Positions 10,661 to 21,433 of a stretch of DNA of 64,000 bases are shown in pieces. This stretch comes from Choricystis sp. odSpoLacu1 (taxonomy: Eukaryota > Chlorophyta > Trebouxiophyceae), in NCBI GenBank assembly GCA_958009055.1, contig OY253654.1:868001-932000 (forward strand), in the 5' to 3' direction. Both the position numbers and the translations under genes were made by a program. How positions within the stretch are numbered: position 1 is the stretch's first letter; the number at the start of each line of letters is the position of its first letter. Below the pieces are notes generated by a model. The model saw only the letters and a program-made list of their open reading frames with translations, made no database searches and was not told where the DNA came from.

Positions 10661-13600
10661 ATGGCATCGACCGCCCCACCCCCCGCGCGCGCCGACGACG
10701 ATGCCGCCGCCCTGGCGGGCGCTCTGCCCCTCGTCTGCCTGACCGACGTCCTGGATGGCGTGGTGGCGGCGGGCCAGCAACGGTTGGAGGAGGTGGGCGA
10801 TGAAGTCGCTGGGAGGGACGACGGCGAGCGCAAACGAATCCTGGCCATGCGCCTGTCCGGCCTGCGGCAGCGCCTGCTGAGGCTGCTGATGGTGTCGCAG
10901 TGGTCCAACAAGGTGCGGTTGGATTGGTTGTGTGGAATGGGTGGCAAGAGTGTGGGACAAATGAAAAGCACTGAAAAACCCTCTCCACCCCCACCCCACC
11001 TCACCACACAGGCGCGCGCCCTGGTCGAAGTGGGCCGCGTACTGGACGCGGGAGCTCGCTTCGCGCGGGCGGCGACAGACGCGGCGGACCAGGTGGGAAG
11101 GGAGTGAAAAGAGGGAAGGAAGTGGTGAGAAACGAAAAGGCAAAACACCACCCACCAACCTCCCCCCCCCCCACCCACCCAGCTCGCCTACCTGCACGCC
11201 GAACTGCTGGCCACCTCCTTCCCCGTGCCCGACCCGGACGGCGCCCTGGAGATGCTGCGGTGGGGGCGCTATCGTCGCCTCCCGCTGTCGCTCGCAGCGC
11301 TTGCCCCCTCCCCCTCTCCCCCCCCCTCCGCCCGGGACGCGGCCGCCGCCCGCATGGGGCGGCTGGTGCGGGGGCGGTTGCTGGGGGGGGACCTGCCCCC
11401 TGGCGTGGGCGTGGCGGGCGTGGCGGCGGGGGTGGCGACACTCCGGCCGAGCGGGCGGGGGGGGGAACGAACAACAGTGGTACGCCTGCCGCGTCACGCT
11501 CGCGCCCCCGCCCGCTGACGATGACGCCGACACAAGCAACAGCACGTGCCTCCCTGCCACCACCGATGATGCAGCAGGCTGGCGGTGGCGCGTGGTGGAG
11601 GTGAGCGTGCTGCCCGGCTACTCGCCCTCCGGGGGTCCCCCCCCCCCGCCCCCGCGCGGGGGCACGCTGCCCGGGGGGGCGCTGACGCCTGCTGCGACAG
11701 CGAGGCTGAGGGCGGGGCTGGAGGCGGTGGCGTGGGAGCTGGGGGCGCAGGGAAGGAAGGGGGGAGAGGAGGCGGTGGGTATGGAGGACGGACCAGGCGG
11801 CGGCGACGACGACGCCTCTCCACCGCCCACCACCACCACCACCGCTCCCCCCCTCCCCCCTCTCCACGCGGTCGACGCCGCCCTGCGCTCCGTCGCTGCC
11901 CGCATCCTGGCGGGTGAAGCCGCGGCCTGGGCGGTGGGGGCGGGGGGGGCGGGGCGGTGGGCGGCCCGCGTCGCGCGCGCGCCCGCGCGCACCCTCGCCT
12001 CGGGCGTCCGCCTGGAAGCCTGGCGCGGGGTCGCGGTGGCGGTGGCGCCACCCGGGCCCGCGCCTCGCCCCTCCGCTGGCGGGGCCGCCATCGCGGTGGA
12101 GGTGGGGGCGGACGCCGGCGGCAACCCCGCCGCGGTGTGCCTGCCCTACGTTGCTTCGACACCGCGGTCCGACGCGCCCCCCTCCACCCGCCTCGCCCTG
12201 GCCCCCTCCTCCCCCGACCCCGAGCTCCTGCTGCTGCGCACCGCGGCTGCCGCGGCCGCCCGTCACCTGGACGCGGTGGCGGCGTCGCTGGGCGGGGAGG
12301 CGCGGTTTTGTGCGTTGGGAGGGGTGGCGCGCGTCGAGGGCGGTGAGGCCGCGCGGGCAGCCCTCACCGCCCCCCCCGCCCCGCCGCCCGCCCCCCCCTG
12401 CCTGCACGTGTGGGTGGGGGGCGCCGAGCGCGCCCCCCCCCTGGCCACGCTGGCCCTGCTGCTGCACTCGGGGGCGCACGCGCTGGCCACGACGGCAGCG
12501 CACGGCGGCAGCGGCGCCACCACCACCCACGACGCCGCGCTCCCCGCCCCCGCCCCCCACCTCGACGCCGCCGCCCGCCGGGCCGCGGACGCGGACGCGG
12601 CAGCCGGGGACAGGGGGGGTGCCGCCGCGGCGGGAGTGGCCCGGGCGTTGGCGGCCGTGGTGGAGCTAGCAGCCTCGGCCGCCGCCGTCGCGGCGGCCGC
12701 GCACGCGGCCGCCTCGCGCGGCCTGCCCGTCGCCGCCGCCCCCGCCGCCCTCCTCGCCGCCGCCCTGGACGCGGCCGGCATTGCCGACGGTGACGGCGGC
12801 GGCGCCGACCGCGTGCTGGTGTTGGCCCTGGCGCCGCCGCCCCCCCTGCCGGCGGGCGTGGCCGCGTCGGCCGCTGGGGCGGGCGCCCCCGCGCCGCGCG
12901 CCTTCCTGCTGGCCCTGCCCCCCCGCCCCGACGACCCACCGGGCGGTGACTGGAAGCACGCCCTCGCCCTGTCCGCCTGCGACGCGCATGGCGTGCCGAC
13001 GCGACTGCTGTCGGCGGCGGCAGTGGGGGGTCCCCACACCGCCGCGCCGCCCCCCACCCCGCGCGCCAAGAAGAGGGCGCGCGATGGAGACAGCGAGGAG
13101 GGTGGTGGCGTTACTGCTGCCGTCGCCTCCGCCCGGGATGCGGCGGGGTGGGGGCCGTCCCACGTGGCCGCGCTGGCAGCGGCAGCCGCTGCCGCCTCCG
13201 CCGCGGCGCCGTGGGACGCTGCCCGCCACCAGCTGGCCGCCGCAGGCGCCACCCTCGTGGACGAGTGCACGCCCGGTGTCCCAGGCGGTGCCCCCCGCGT
13301 CGTGGTGGCGGGCCTGCCGTCGCTGGCGGCGCTGGAGGCGAGGTGTCGGGGGGGGGGGGGGGGGGTGACGCCGCCTCCGCCCCCCTCCCCCCCCCCTCCC
13401 CGCGTGGAGCTGCGCCCCGCGGCCCGGGGCGCGGCCTGGCACCTGGTCATTCGGTCGGCCTACTTTGCGGGGCTGCCGGCCACCGCGGGCGCGGCCGTGG
13501 TGGCGGAGCCTGCGCCGGCGGACGCGCGGCGCGCGGCGGCGGCGGCCGCCGCGGCGGTGCGCCACGACGACGCCGCCACACACCCGCCCTCCCCCCCGGT

Positions 13601-14510
13601 CGGCATCGCCCTCGAGTACCGCCCGGGGGACGGCGAATCGCCCGCTTTGGCTTTGAGCGATGCAGTGAGGTGCCTGCGCCTGCACACGCTGCTGGTGCGG
13701 TGTGCCGAGTTGTGTGGTGGTGGTGGGGCGGGGGGCGGTGGAGGGCGGAGCAACCCACCCACACAACCCTTCGTCTGGACCGTGCCCGGCGTCGGCACCG
13801 TGCGCCTGGCGGCCGCGTCTGCCGCGCGTGCCCTGCTGGTGGTGGTGCCGCCGGCGGATGGTGGTGGGAAGCGCGCGCGCGGGCGCGGCGCCGCGGCGAC
13901 GGAAGACGCCTCGCTCTTCTCCTCTCCCCCGCCCCTGCCCCCCCTGGCGCCTGACACGGCCTCCGCCCCCGCCCAAACGCTCGCCTCCCCCCCCGTCGGC
14001 GTGCTGCTGCCCTCCCGCGCGGACAGGGGGGCCGCCCTGTCGCGCATTCGGATCGAGTGGGAGGGCGACGCGCGCGCGCCGCCGCGCGCGCGCGTCGCGG
14101 CCGACCCCCCCCTCCCCGCGGGCGCGGCCACCGCCCTGGCTGACGCGGCGGAGGCGGGGGCGGAGGGAGCGTTCCTGGATGGGCTGGCGTTCGCCGCGTT
14201 TGCTGCCGCAGCGGCGGCGGACGTTGGCGCTGGCAGCGGCGGCAACGGGGCCTCCACCCTGCGCGTCGCCCTCGCCCTCGCCGCCCTGCCGTCCACCTAC
14301 GACGTGGCGGCCGCCTCCGCCCCCGGCCGCCCCCCCCTGCGCGCGCGTGCCGTCGTGGCGGCGGGCGGCGTCACGTGGGTGGGGGGCGGGGGGCCGCGCG
14401 TGGCGTCAGCGTTGGGCGGGGGTGGCGGCAGCGGTGGCGTGTGGTTGTCCAGACGGGGTGAACTGAGTGACGCCATCGCCAAGCTGGCGGCAGCGGCGGC
14501 CAAGGGGTAG
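10661..14510 (+). CDS. MED14: Mediator complex subunit 14
   Basis: Three exons: 10661-10912, 11012-11092, 11183-14510. MED14 is the backbone subunit joining the Mediator head, middle and tail modules in RNA polymerase II transcription. The N-terminal signature is clear: LPLVCLTDVLDGV, RKRILAMRLSGLRQRLLRLL, VSQWSNK, then AYLHAELLATSF and ALEMLRWGRYRRLPLS. Downstream NEQQWYACRVTLAPP and WRWRVVEVSVLP fit the family's next block. The frame slips by one surplus base in a run of nine G (11457-11465). With one G removed the gene reads about 1,219 residues to the TAG at 14508-14510. The long Ala/Gly/Pro-rich C-terminal half is poorly conserved, as in other MED14 proteins. Confidence 0.82.
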
Positions 14511-14584
14511 AGATGGTTGGTGTATGTTTGTCGTCGCTTTTTCTAACAACAGTTTTCAGTCTACAAAACAACAACAAAAAGAAA

Positions 14585-16070
14585 TCAAGCGACCAGCCCC
14601 TGCCGCTCCTCCTCATTCCCGCCAAACGAGTCGCACCCCACCACCCCGCGCCCAGCGTCGGGGTGCAGGTAGATCAGGGCGGCGGCGAAGGCGGCTGTGC
14701 ACAGGAGAGCGCCGAGAATGAAGGGCGCGGATGGCGCATAGAAGCGCGCGTCCTGCCGCCGGCCGCACAGGTAGAAGACGCCGCCATACAGCAGGGGCCG
14801 CGACACCAGCGGCAGCCGCCAGGGCACCTTGAACAGCTCCCTGTTCATGGCGCGCCGCGTTGTTGGCTTTCAGAGCGGCGGCGGCGGGAGGGATGAGGCC
14901 GGCGCCTGAGCCCACAGCGAGCGCGGCCAAGGCAGTCGGTTTGATGTTGGCCAGGGCGAGCCCCGCCTGCAGGATGGCGGCGGCGGCGGCGCCGGCGGCA
15001 AGGGTGCGCGCTTCCCCGATGCGGGAGACGAGGGCGGGGAGGAGCACCAGCTGGCAGGCCAGCCCGCCGATCGCGAAGACGATGATGGCGATCGCCTGGT
15101 CTGGCGTCCCAAAATGAAGCGAGGGCTTGGAGGCCAGGTACTGAGAGAGGAGCTCGTTCAAACCCGCTCCCGCAGCGCCTGTGGCGACAACAATCAACAC
15201 AAGGGTGCGGTACAGAGGGGACCGCAGCACGATGGCGAGGCCGGCCGTGAGGGTGGCGGCCGTGGCGGAGGCAGCCGCGCGCGCCGCGGACTAAGGACGG
15301 GCTGCGCGTGCAGCCACGGCCGCCGCGTCTGCAGAGGCAGCGCGCGCCAGGGTCGCGGCGGCGGGCGGCAACGACTCTGGCACGCAGGCCCAGGCGGCGA
15401 CCGCGGTGGCGGCGACGCCGATGGCTGCGACTGCGGCCGCGGTGGGTGGGGCCAGCATGGCGCCGACCGCCGATCCAACCAGGATCCCCAAATAGAGAGC
15501 AGCGGTGACCAGGGCAAACGCCCCAGCCCGCCGGTGGGCGGGCAACCAGTCCGCGGCCATCGCAAGTGCGGCCGCCGAAAGAGGAACAGCATTCGACAGA
15601 GCGTTGGCCGCATAGTACAGCACGAGGGACGCTCTCCGCGTCGTTGCTGCCCACAGACAAGCAGAGGGCGCCGCGTTGACGGCGAGCCCCGCCACGAGGA
15701 GGGGCACCCGCCCCCTCGAGTCTGAGGCCGCCCCCAGCACGGGGGCCGCGATGCCACCCAGCACAGCATAGCCCAGCGCGTCCGACAGGGCGGCCGCCAG
15801 GACTGCCGTGGCGCGCGCGTTGGCGCAGGCAGCGGGTTCGGCGGCGCCACCGCACGTGATCACCGTCCCACCCGCCATGCGCGTCGCCCACCAGTCCGCC
15901 GTGATTGAAGGCTTGGCCGGCAGGGGCAGGGCAATGAACGTGGCAAACGCGAGCAGCGTTGCCAGGATGCGCCATCCGCGGTTGCCGTAGAGGAGTGTGA
16001 GGGTGGGTGGGTGGGTGGACGGCGCGGGTGCGAGCCGTGGCGCGCCGGGCGGAGAGACGGGTGCGGCCAT
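14585..16070 (-). pseudogene. Major facilitator superfamily transporter (DHA1/HIAT1-like), frame disrupted
   Basis: A 12-helix MFS transporter by pattern. The first helix is RILATLLAFATFIALPLP; motif A appears as APVLGAASDSRGRVPLL. The second half starts VLRSPLYRTLVLIVVATG, and a family-typical block reads AARHEQGAVQGALAAA. The substrate is unknown. Two breaks exist. A TAG lies in frame at 15291-15293 between the two six-helix halves, and one surplus base in a CCCC run (14794-14797) shifts the last helix (PLLYGGVFYLCG) out of frame. A 93-nt intron (GTGCCA...CTTAG) could remove the TAG, so the gene may be intact apart from a base-call error. It is divergent from SURF1 with only 60 bp between starts. 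Confidence 0.55.
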
Positions 16071-16130
16071 TGCTTGTGTGCGTGTGTTGGTGCACGTCGC
16101 ACCAACCCCGACGTTTTTCTCTTCGCACCA

Positions 16131-16363
16131 ATGCGGCGCGCTGCCGCCCTCTGGGCCGCGCGCGCCCGGCGCAGCGGTCGTCCCGGCTGTGCATCCTTTG
16201 CATCGGCATCAACCACCACCACCCCTCCCCGGCGGCGGGCGGCGTGGCTGCTCGTCCTGCCGCCCGCGACGGCAGCGCTCCTTTCCTTCTGGCAACTGGA
16301 GAGGCGCAGGTGGAAGGTCGACCTGCTGGCCGGGTGGGAGGACGCGTTGAAGGTGAGGTGATT

Positions 16364-16410
<47 letters not shown>

Positions 16411-17103
16411 CGCTGGGTGGGGGAGCGGGCGCCCCTTGTTTTTTCATCCTCCCTCCACACACAGACCGCCCCCGTCCCCCTCTCCGACCTGCCGCCCTCC
16501 CCGCCCCCCCTCACCCGCGTCACGCTTGGCGGCGCCACGATGACGCCGTCCTCCACAGTGCGCGTGGGGCCCCGCCCCCGCGCCGACGCGGGGGGGACGC
16601 GCAGCGGGGCGCTGGTGGTGACCCCGATCACGCACGCCGGCCGGTCCGCGCTGCTGGTGCGCGGATGGGCGCCCGCCGACTGGGTGGAGGAGAGCGGTGG
16701 AGACAACAACAAGACGCTGCCTGCCAACACGCCCACGCTGGCGGTGGTGAGGGCGTCCGAGGCGCCGTCGCGGTTTGTGCCGCAAAACAATCCCGCTGCG
16801 TCGGCCTGGCACTGGCTCGATGCCACCGCCCTGGCGGCCGCCGCCGGCCTGCCCCCCGACACGTTGTTGTTGGAGGCTGTGACAGACAGCGACACCCTGA
16901 CCCGGGCGCCCACGGCTCAAGAGATTGTGAGTGGGCGCGCGGCGGGCGGGCGCGCAGACACGCGGGCCTACCCCCTCCCCCGCACCCTGGCCGACGTCGC
17001 CTCCGTGTCCGTGACGCCCGCCACGCATGCTCAGTATGCCGCGACGTGGGGCACGTTGAGCGCGGCCACCGCGGCGCTGGCGGTAAAGGCGTTGCGTAGG
17101 TGA
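16131..17103 (+). CDS. SURF1: SURF1-like cytochrome c oxidase assembly protein
   Basis: Two exons (16131-16352, 16465-17103) join in phase to 286 residues. SURF1 is a mitochondrial inner-membrane factor for assembling complex IV around heme a. An Arg/Ser-rich presequence is followed by the first membrane helix and the diagnostic FWQLERRRWKVDLL. Further SURF1 features are SGALVVTPITHAGRSALLVR with GWAPADW, NNPAASAWHWLD, and a last membrane-like segment near the end (YAATWGTLSAATAALAV). The intron holds a (GT)22 tract. The gene ends 55 bp from the convergent GNAT gene. Confidence 0.85.
16365..16408. repeat. (GT)22 microsatellite in the SURF1 intron
   Basis: An uninterrupted GT dinucleotide tract just inside the donor site of the SURF1 intron. 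Similar but shorter tracts occur in other introns and flanks of this window. Confidence 0.9.
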
Positions 17104-17158
17104 ATGTTTTTTCTTTCGTTCTGTATTTTACAATTGCTTTCCATTCTGATTTGGTCTC

Positions 17159-17698
17159 TCACACGTCTCGCCGCATGATGACCAAGCCCGCCCCCGCGAC
17201 AATGCGTGCGACGATGGAGCCGACCGCCGCCTCGGCCAGCAGGGGCCATGGCGGCCGCGCCTCCCCCTCCCCCTGCACCCTCCACACTGGCACAGTCTCA
17301 AACCCCGCCCTCCTGTAAAAATGGACCCGCGGCTCAATGGTGGTCAACCACAGACGGGATCCGGGGGGGGTGGCGTTGACGAGAGCGTCGAGCAACGACG
17401 CTCCGACGCCCGCGCCGCGCGCGGCGGGGGCAGTCACAAGGGACGCGATTTCGTAGTCGTTTCCTCCCAGATGCTTCACTTGGCCAATGGCCAGCAGTGC
17501 GTTGCCACTGTTACCACCGTCGTCAGCCACCAGGAAGCGGGCCGGGTCGAGGCCGAGGGGGTTCATGCGCTCGGCAAGCACGAGTGCGCGAATCGCGGGC
17601 ACGTCGGGGGGGGTGGCTGGGCGAAAGGAAGTGGCGTGCGCCACGTGCCGTGCCAGGCGTGGTGGCCGGCCGACGCGGGCCAGCACGCGCGCTCTCAT
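17159..17698 (-). CDS. GNAT-family N-acetyltransferase, possibly organelle-targeted
   Basis: A single-exon gene of 179 residues. GNAT enzymes transfer acetyl groups from acetyl-CoA to amines or protein N-termini. The fold is visible as FRPATPPDVPAIRALVLAER (start of the domain), a central strand YEIASLVTAPAARGAGVGAS carrying the acetyl-CoA loop (RGxGxG/A type), and the C-terminal HFYRRAGFETVPVW. The first 25 residues are Arg-rich with few acidic residues, as in plastid or mitochondrial presequences. The substrate cannot be told. It ends convergently with SURF1. Confidence 0.8.
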   Translation of the reverse strand: MRARVLARVGRPPRLARHVAHATSFRPATPPDVPAIRALVLAERMNPLGLDPARFLVADDGGNSGNALLAIGQVKHLGGNDYEIASLVTAPAARGAGVGASLLDALVNATPPGSRLWLTTIEPRVHFYRRAGFETVPVWRVQGEGEARPPWPLLAEAAVGSIVARIVAGAGLVIMRRDV

Positions 17699-17822
17699 GG
17701 GTGCGCCGTTTTTTTGTGGCTTGCAGATTGACGTTTAGTTTTCTTCTTTCTCCGCGCCCCTCTCCTCTCGCATTCCGACGCCGCACGCACACTGCGCGCC
17801 TCACTCCACCACCACACTCCCC

Positions 17823-19172
17823 ATGGTGTGGGATGAGCGGTCGGCGGGCGGGGCGGCCGCCAGCACGGCCAGCCGCCAGCCACCCCCTCAACCTGACCGC
17901 CTCCGCGCCGCTGTCGACCTCGAGTGCCCCGTCCTAAGGGGTCTGGTCGTGGAAGCGCTGGAGTCTCGCCCCGAGTGGGAGGTGACGGTGGTGACGGTGG
18001 ATGGTGATGGAAACAACGACAATGACGACGACGACGACGCTCAGTTCCAGCCCCACCCCGCCGCCATCGGCGCCCACCTCGTGTGGGGCGAGTATGAACG
18101 CATCGACTGGCCTGCCGTGCACAAAGGGGCGACGATGGCGTCCTCGTACTGTGTGCGGAAAGGGATCACGCGCAAAGCCCAACTCGCGGTCAACCTCAAA
18201 AAATGGATTGCCAAACGCCCCGCCTCCCCTCTGACTGGCTGCGTGCCCGAAACTCACATCCTGAGTGTGGACGACCCCGAATACATTGATGAAGCCATGA
18301 GCGACCTGCCCGAAGTGCGGGATGCACCCCCCGGCACCGCGCCCTGGATTGTGAAACCCTCCCTCGCCAACCGGGCCACGGGTGTGTGCGTCATTGATTC
18401 AGCGGAAGGGTTGTGAGCTGCATTATCAGCCGCCCCCGAGCTGCGAGAGTGGGTGGTGCAGCGGTATGTGCACCCTCCCCACCTGTTGGGCGGTAAAAAG
18501 TGGCACGTTCGATCCTACGCCCTCGCCGTCGGCGCCCTGTCTGTCTACTCCTTTTCTGACGGCCTGGTGTTGAGGGCGAGGCAGGCGTATGAGGGGGCGG
18601 GGTGGGGCGACCTGGATGCTCACCTGACCAACACGTGCCGGGCAGCGGGGGGTGGTGGTGGCGATGAAAACGATGCGCCTCCTCCCTCCACCACCACCCC
18701 CCGCCCCGACCCCGGCCCCGACACCGTGCTTGCCCTGTCCGAGCTGGCGGGCGCCCTGGTGGCGGATGGAGTGGCTCCAGAGGCTGCAGCAGCCCGCGTG
18801 GCAGAGTTGTCGTCCCGCTTAGACGCACTGATCGGCGAAACCTTCGCCGCCGTCTCGGCCGAACTCACCTTCTTCGCCCTGCCCTCCGCCTTTGAACTGT
18901 TCGGCTTCGACATCATGGTGGACGCGGCTTGGACGCCGTGGCTGCTGGAGGTGAACGCGGACCCTGATGTGGGGGCGACCGGCGCGCGCCTCACTCCCTT
19001 GTTGCGTGCCGCGGTGGAGGGCGCGTTGCGGTTGGTGGCCGACCCGTTGGCCAGAGAGAAAGGGTGGGAGGTGGGCGCCAGGCCGCAGGTCGAGGACGGC
19101 GGCGTGGTGTGGAGGAAGGTGTTTGAGCGGGACGCGGGGAGGGGTGGAGCGGGGGGGATGGCGATGTTTTAG
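17823..19172 (+). CDS. Tubulin-tyrosine-ligase family protein with an in-frame TGA
   Basis: An ATP-grasp enzyme of the TTL superfamily, which ligates amino acids to tubulin or related substrates. One frame runs from the ATG at 17823 to the TAG at 19170-19172 (450 codons). Family motifs in order are KGATMASSYCVRKGITRKAQ, WIVKPSLANRATGVCVID, WVVQRYVHPPHLLGGKKWHV, HLTNTC and FELFGFDIMVD followed by WLLEVNADPD (ATP/Mg-binding end). A TGA at 18414-18416 interrupts the frame after DSAEGL. The family aligns through this point without a gap, so no intron fits well. A CGA-to-TGA change would explain it. An acidic Asp/Asn run lies near residue 65. Confidence 0.75.
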
Positions 19173-19544
19173 AATGGGAGAAGAGTTTGTGACAGAAAAA
19201 AAGGAACGAGTAAAAAATGCATCAAACGATGGGTGGGTGGGGGGCGGGGAGCGGTGTTGGGGCGGCGCGGCTCCACCGAGGGCGCAGCGTCTCGCCCCCT
19301 GGACTCAACACACGGCCGTGAGGTGGTGTCGCTCGCCTGGCCACCCCCCCCCCCCATTTTCAGTGTGTCCAGCTGCCAGCCGTCGGTCAGGGGGCTGGAA
19401 CGGGGGGGCGAGTGGCAAGTGGCCAGGGGTACGGGTGGAGTCTTGGAAGTTGGGGTCCCAACGAGCCCACAGGTGAAACAGTAGCTGCCTCTTTGCCCAC
19501 CCCCCCTGGTGCACACACTGCCCCCCCCCCCCCCAAAAAAAAAA
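19173..19544. other. Convergent intergenic region
   Basis: Lies between the 3' ends of the TTL-family gene and the CRTISO-like gene. It contains a run of C (about 19521-19534) next to ten A. No coding or RNA feature recognised. Confidence 0.4.
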
Positions 19545-21275
19545 TCACAGCCCCATCGCGCTCATCAGCTGCCACTGCGTCCACACCGAGGTCAGCGTGT
19601 TGGCGGCGATCATGCCGGAGGCGGCGGCCGCGGGGACGCCGATCCCCGGGGCGCACGAGTCGCCGCACCGATACAGGCCAGGGAGGTCGGTGCGCGGCCC
19701 GGGAAAGGACCCCGTGGCGGCCGAGATGCCGGGTCCATACGACCCTTTGTGCCGCCTCAGGAAGCGGGCGTGGGTGAGGGGGGTGCCGACGGAGGATGTT
19801 TTCGCTCTCGCACGGGCTCCAGGGATCACGGAGTCGACCGCCCGCCACAACACCGCCGCCCTCTCCTCCTTCAACGCTGCATACGCCTCGCCATCCAGCC
19901 CCGCCCACAGGTCGTAGCTTTCATTGCCCGCGGTGTAGGCGTGCACGGACAGGGTGCCGGGCGGGGCGAGGGAGGGGTCAAAGGCGGAGGGAAAGGAGAG
20001 GATGACCACATTCAACGGGTCCTCAATCGCGGCCGACGTGAACTCGTTCATGACGAACAGGTGGTGGCCGGTGTCGGGGGTGAGGGACGGGGCGGTGCCG
20101 TCTGAGATGTCGAGCAGGGCGTGCAGGTGGAGGAAGGAGGGGAGAGGGGGCGTGGCGGCTGCCGCGGCCGTGAGCGCGCCTGGCGGCAGCAGCTTGGCCG
20201 TGTCCCAGATGGATGCATTGGACAGCACGGCTTTGCGGGCTGTGATGCGCGCCGGCCTGACTCCCGCGGGCGGGCGCCGCGCCGCGGCCGCGCGCCCCGC
20301 TTCGCGAGCGGCGGGCGACGCGGCCACACCCACCGCGCGCCCGCCCTCCACGCACACAGACTCGACCGACGTGTTCAGAATGAGCCTGCCTCCATGCTTT
20401 GTGAGGCCGCGCACCAGGGCGTCGACCAGGGCGGAGGAGCCGCCGAGCGGGTAGTCAAAGGCCGGGGTGGTGGAGGCGCGTGGTTTGTGGCGCTCTGCAA
20501 ACATGAACGCCATCTCGGCTGCGATCGTGTCCCTGGCCCTCATCCCGCTCAACACAAAGCACTCCAGGTCCAGCCAGGCGGTCAGGAAGGGGTCGGTCAC
20601 GCCGCAGGTGGAGAGGAGGCTCCCAAAGGGGGAGGTGAGGGTTTTGGCGACGAGGCCGGCGCGCAGCAGCCCCGGCCCAAACCGGGCCGCCGTCGCCACC
20701 ACCCCCACATCCGCCCTCAGGGCGGCCGCGGGAAAGGAGGCAGCGCCCAGGGCGAGCGGCTCCATGGCGCGCTCGACGAACGCCCACTGGGCTGCTGCCC
20801 GGGGGCCGCCCTGAGCCGCGATCATGGACCGAAACGCGGCGCCATCCGCGGTGACAGCAAAAGGCTCGCGCCCCGGCAGGTGGGTGACCCACTGCGAGTA
20901 GCCGACACAGGGCACGGACTCGCCGAGGGCGGCCAGGGCTTGGGCGAGAGGGTTGAGGGAGGCGGTGGCTGTGGGGGACAGGCCGGCATGAAAACTCGGC
21001 CCGGCGTCAAACTCTGCCCCCCCCAGCTTGAACGAGTGGGCGGCGCCGCCAGGGCGGTCGTGCGCCTCCAGCACGGTGACGTCCAGGCCGGCCCGGGAGA
21101 GCAGGGCGGCCGCGACGAGGCCGCCGACGCCCGCGCCGATGACGGCGACGTCGGTGTCTGTCGTGCCGGTGGCCGCCAGGGATGGGTGCACGGCGCGTGG
21201 AGCACGGCGATGGAGGCGTGAGACTGGTGGCGTGGCCCACGGGGCGCGGGCTGGCGCCTGGGGAGGGGGTGGCAT
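19545..21275 (-). CDS. CRTISO-like FAD oxidoreductase (phytoene desaturase/prolycopene isomerase family)
   Basis: A single exon of 576 residues if the ATG at 21275 is used; that start leaves a plastid transit-like leader rich in Pro, Ala and Arg. The FAD-binding dinucleotide fold is DVAVIGAGVGGLVAAALLSR followed by VTVLEAHDRPGGAAH. The C-terminal FAD signature is LYRCGDSCAPGIGVPAAAA. Internal blocks such as FDYPLGGSSALVDALVRGL and the substrate cap fit the CrtI/CRTISO superfamily, whose members isomerise or desaturate carotenoids in plastids. It resembles the CRTISO-like branch more than true phytoene desaturase, but the substrate is inferred. The start lies 158 bp from the divergent uS15m gene. 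Confidence 0.8.
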   Translation of the reverse strand: MPPPPQAPARAPWATPPVSRLHRRAPRAVHPSLAATGTTDTDVAVIGAGVGGLVAAALLSRAGLDVTVLEAHDRPGGAAHSFKLGGAEFDAGPSFHAGLSPTATASLNPLAQALAALGESVPCVGYSQWVTHLPGREPFAVTADGAAFRSMIAAQGGPRAAAQWAFVERAMEPLALGAASFPAAALRADVGVVATAARFGPGLLRAGLVAKTLTSPFGSLLSTCGVTDPFLTAWLDLECFVLSGMRARDTIAAEMAFMFAERHKPRASTTPAFDYPLGGSSALVDALVRGLTKHGGRLILNTSVESVCVEGGRAVGVAASPAAREAGRAAAARRPPAGVRPARITARKAVLSNASIWDTAKLLPPGALTAAAAATPPLPSFLHLHALLDISDGTAPSLTPDTGHHLFVMNEFTSAAIEDPLNVVILSFPSAFDPSLAPPGTLSVHAYTAGNESYDLWAGLDGEAYAALKEERAAVLWRAVDSVIPGARARAKTSSVGTPLTHARFLRRHKGSYGPGISAATGSFPGPRTDLPGLYRCGDSCAPGIGVPAAAASGMIAANTLTSVWTQWQLMSAMGL

Positions 21276-21433
21276 TGGGGGGAGGAAAGGGGGGGGGTCG
21301 GTGTGGCGGACTGGCCGGCCTGCAGTCGTCGTCGTCGTTTTCTTTCCTTTTCGGAGAGCCGTCGCCCCGCGCTCTGCGTGTGTGATCCACACAGCACTCC
21401 TTGCCCTCGTCACACGCTCTCACACACCCACAC

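Noticed and set aside
18414..18416. Selenocysteine at the TTL TGA
   Set aside because: TTL proteins have no conserved selenocysteine or cysteine at this point, and I see no SECIS-like element in the 3' flank.
18381..18428. 48-nt intron removing the TGA of the TTL-family gene
   Set aside because: It is in phase and has GT-AG ends, but it would delete a segment that aligns with TTL proteins without a gap.
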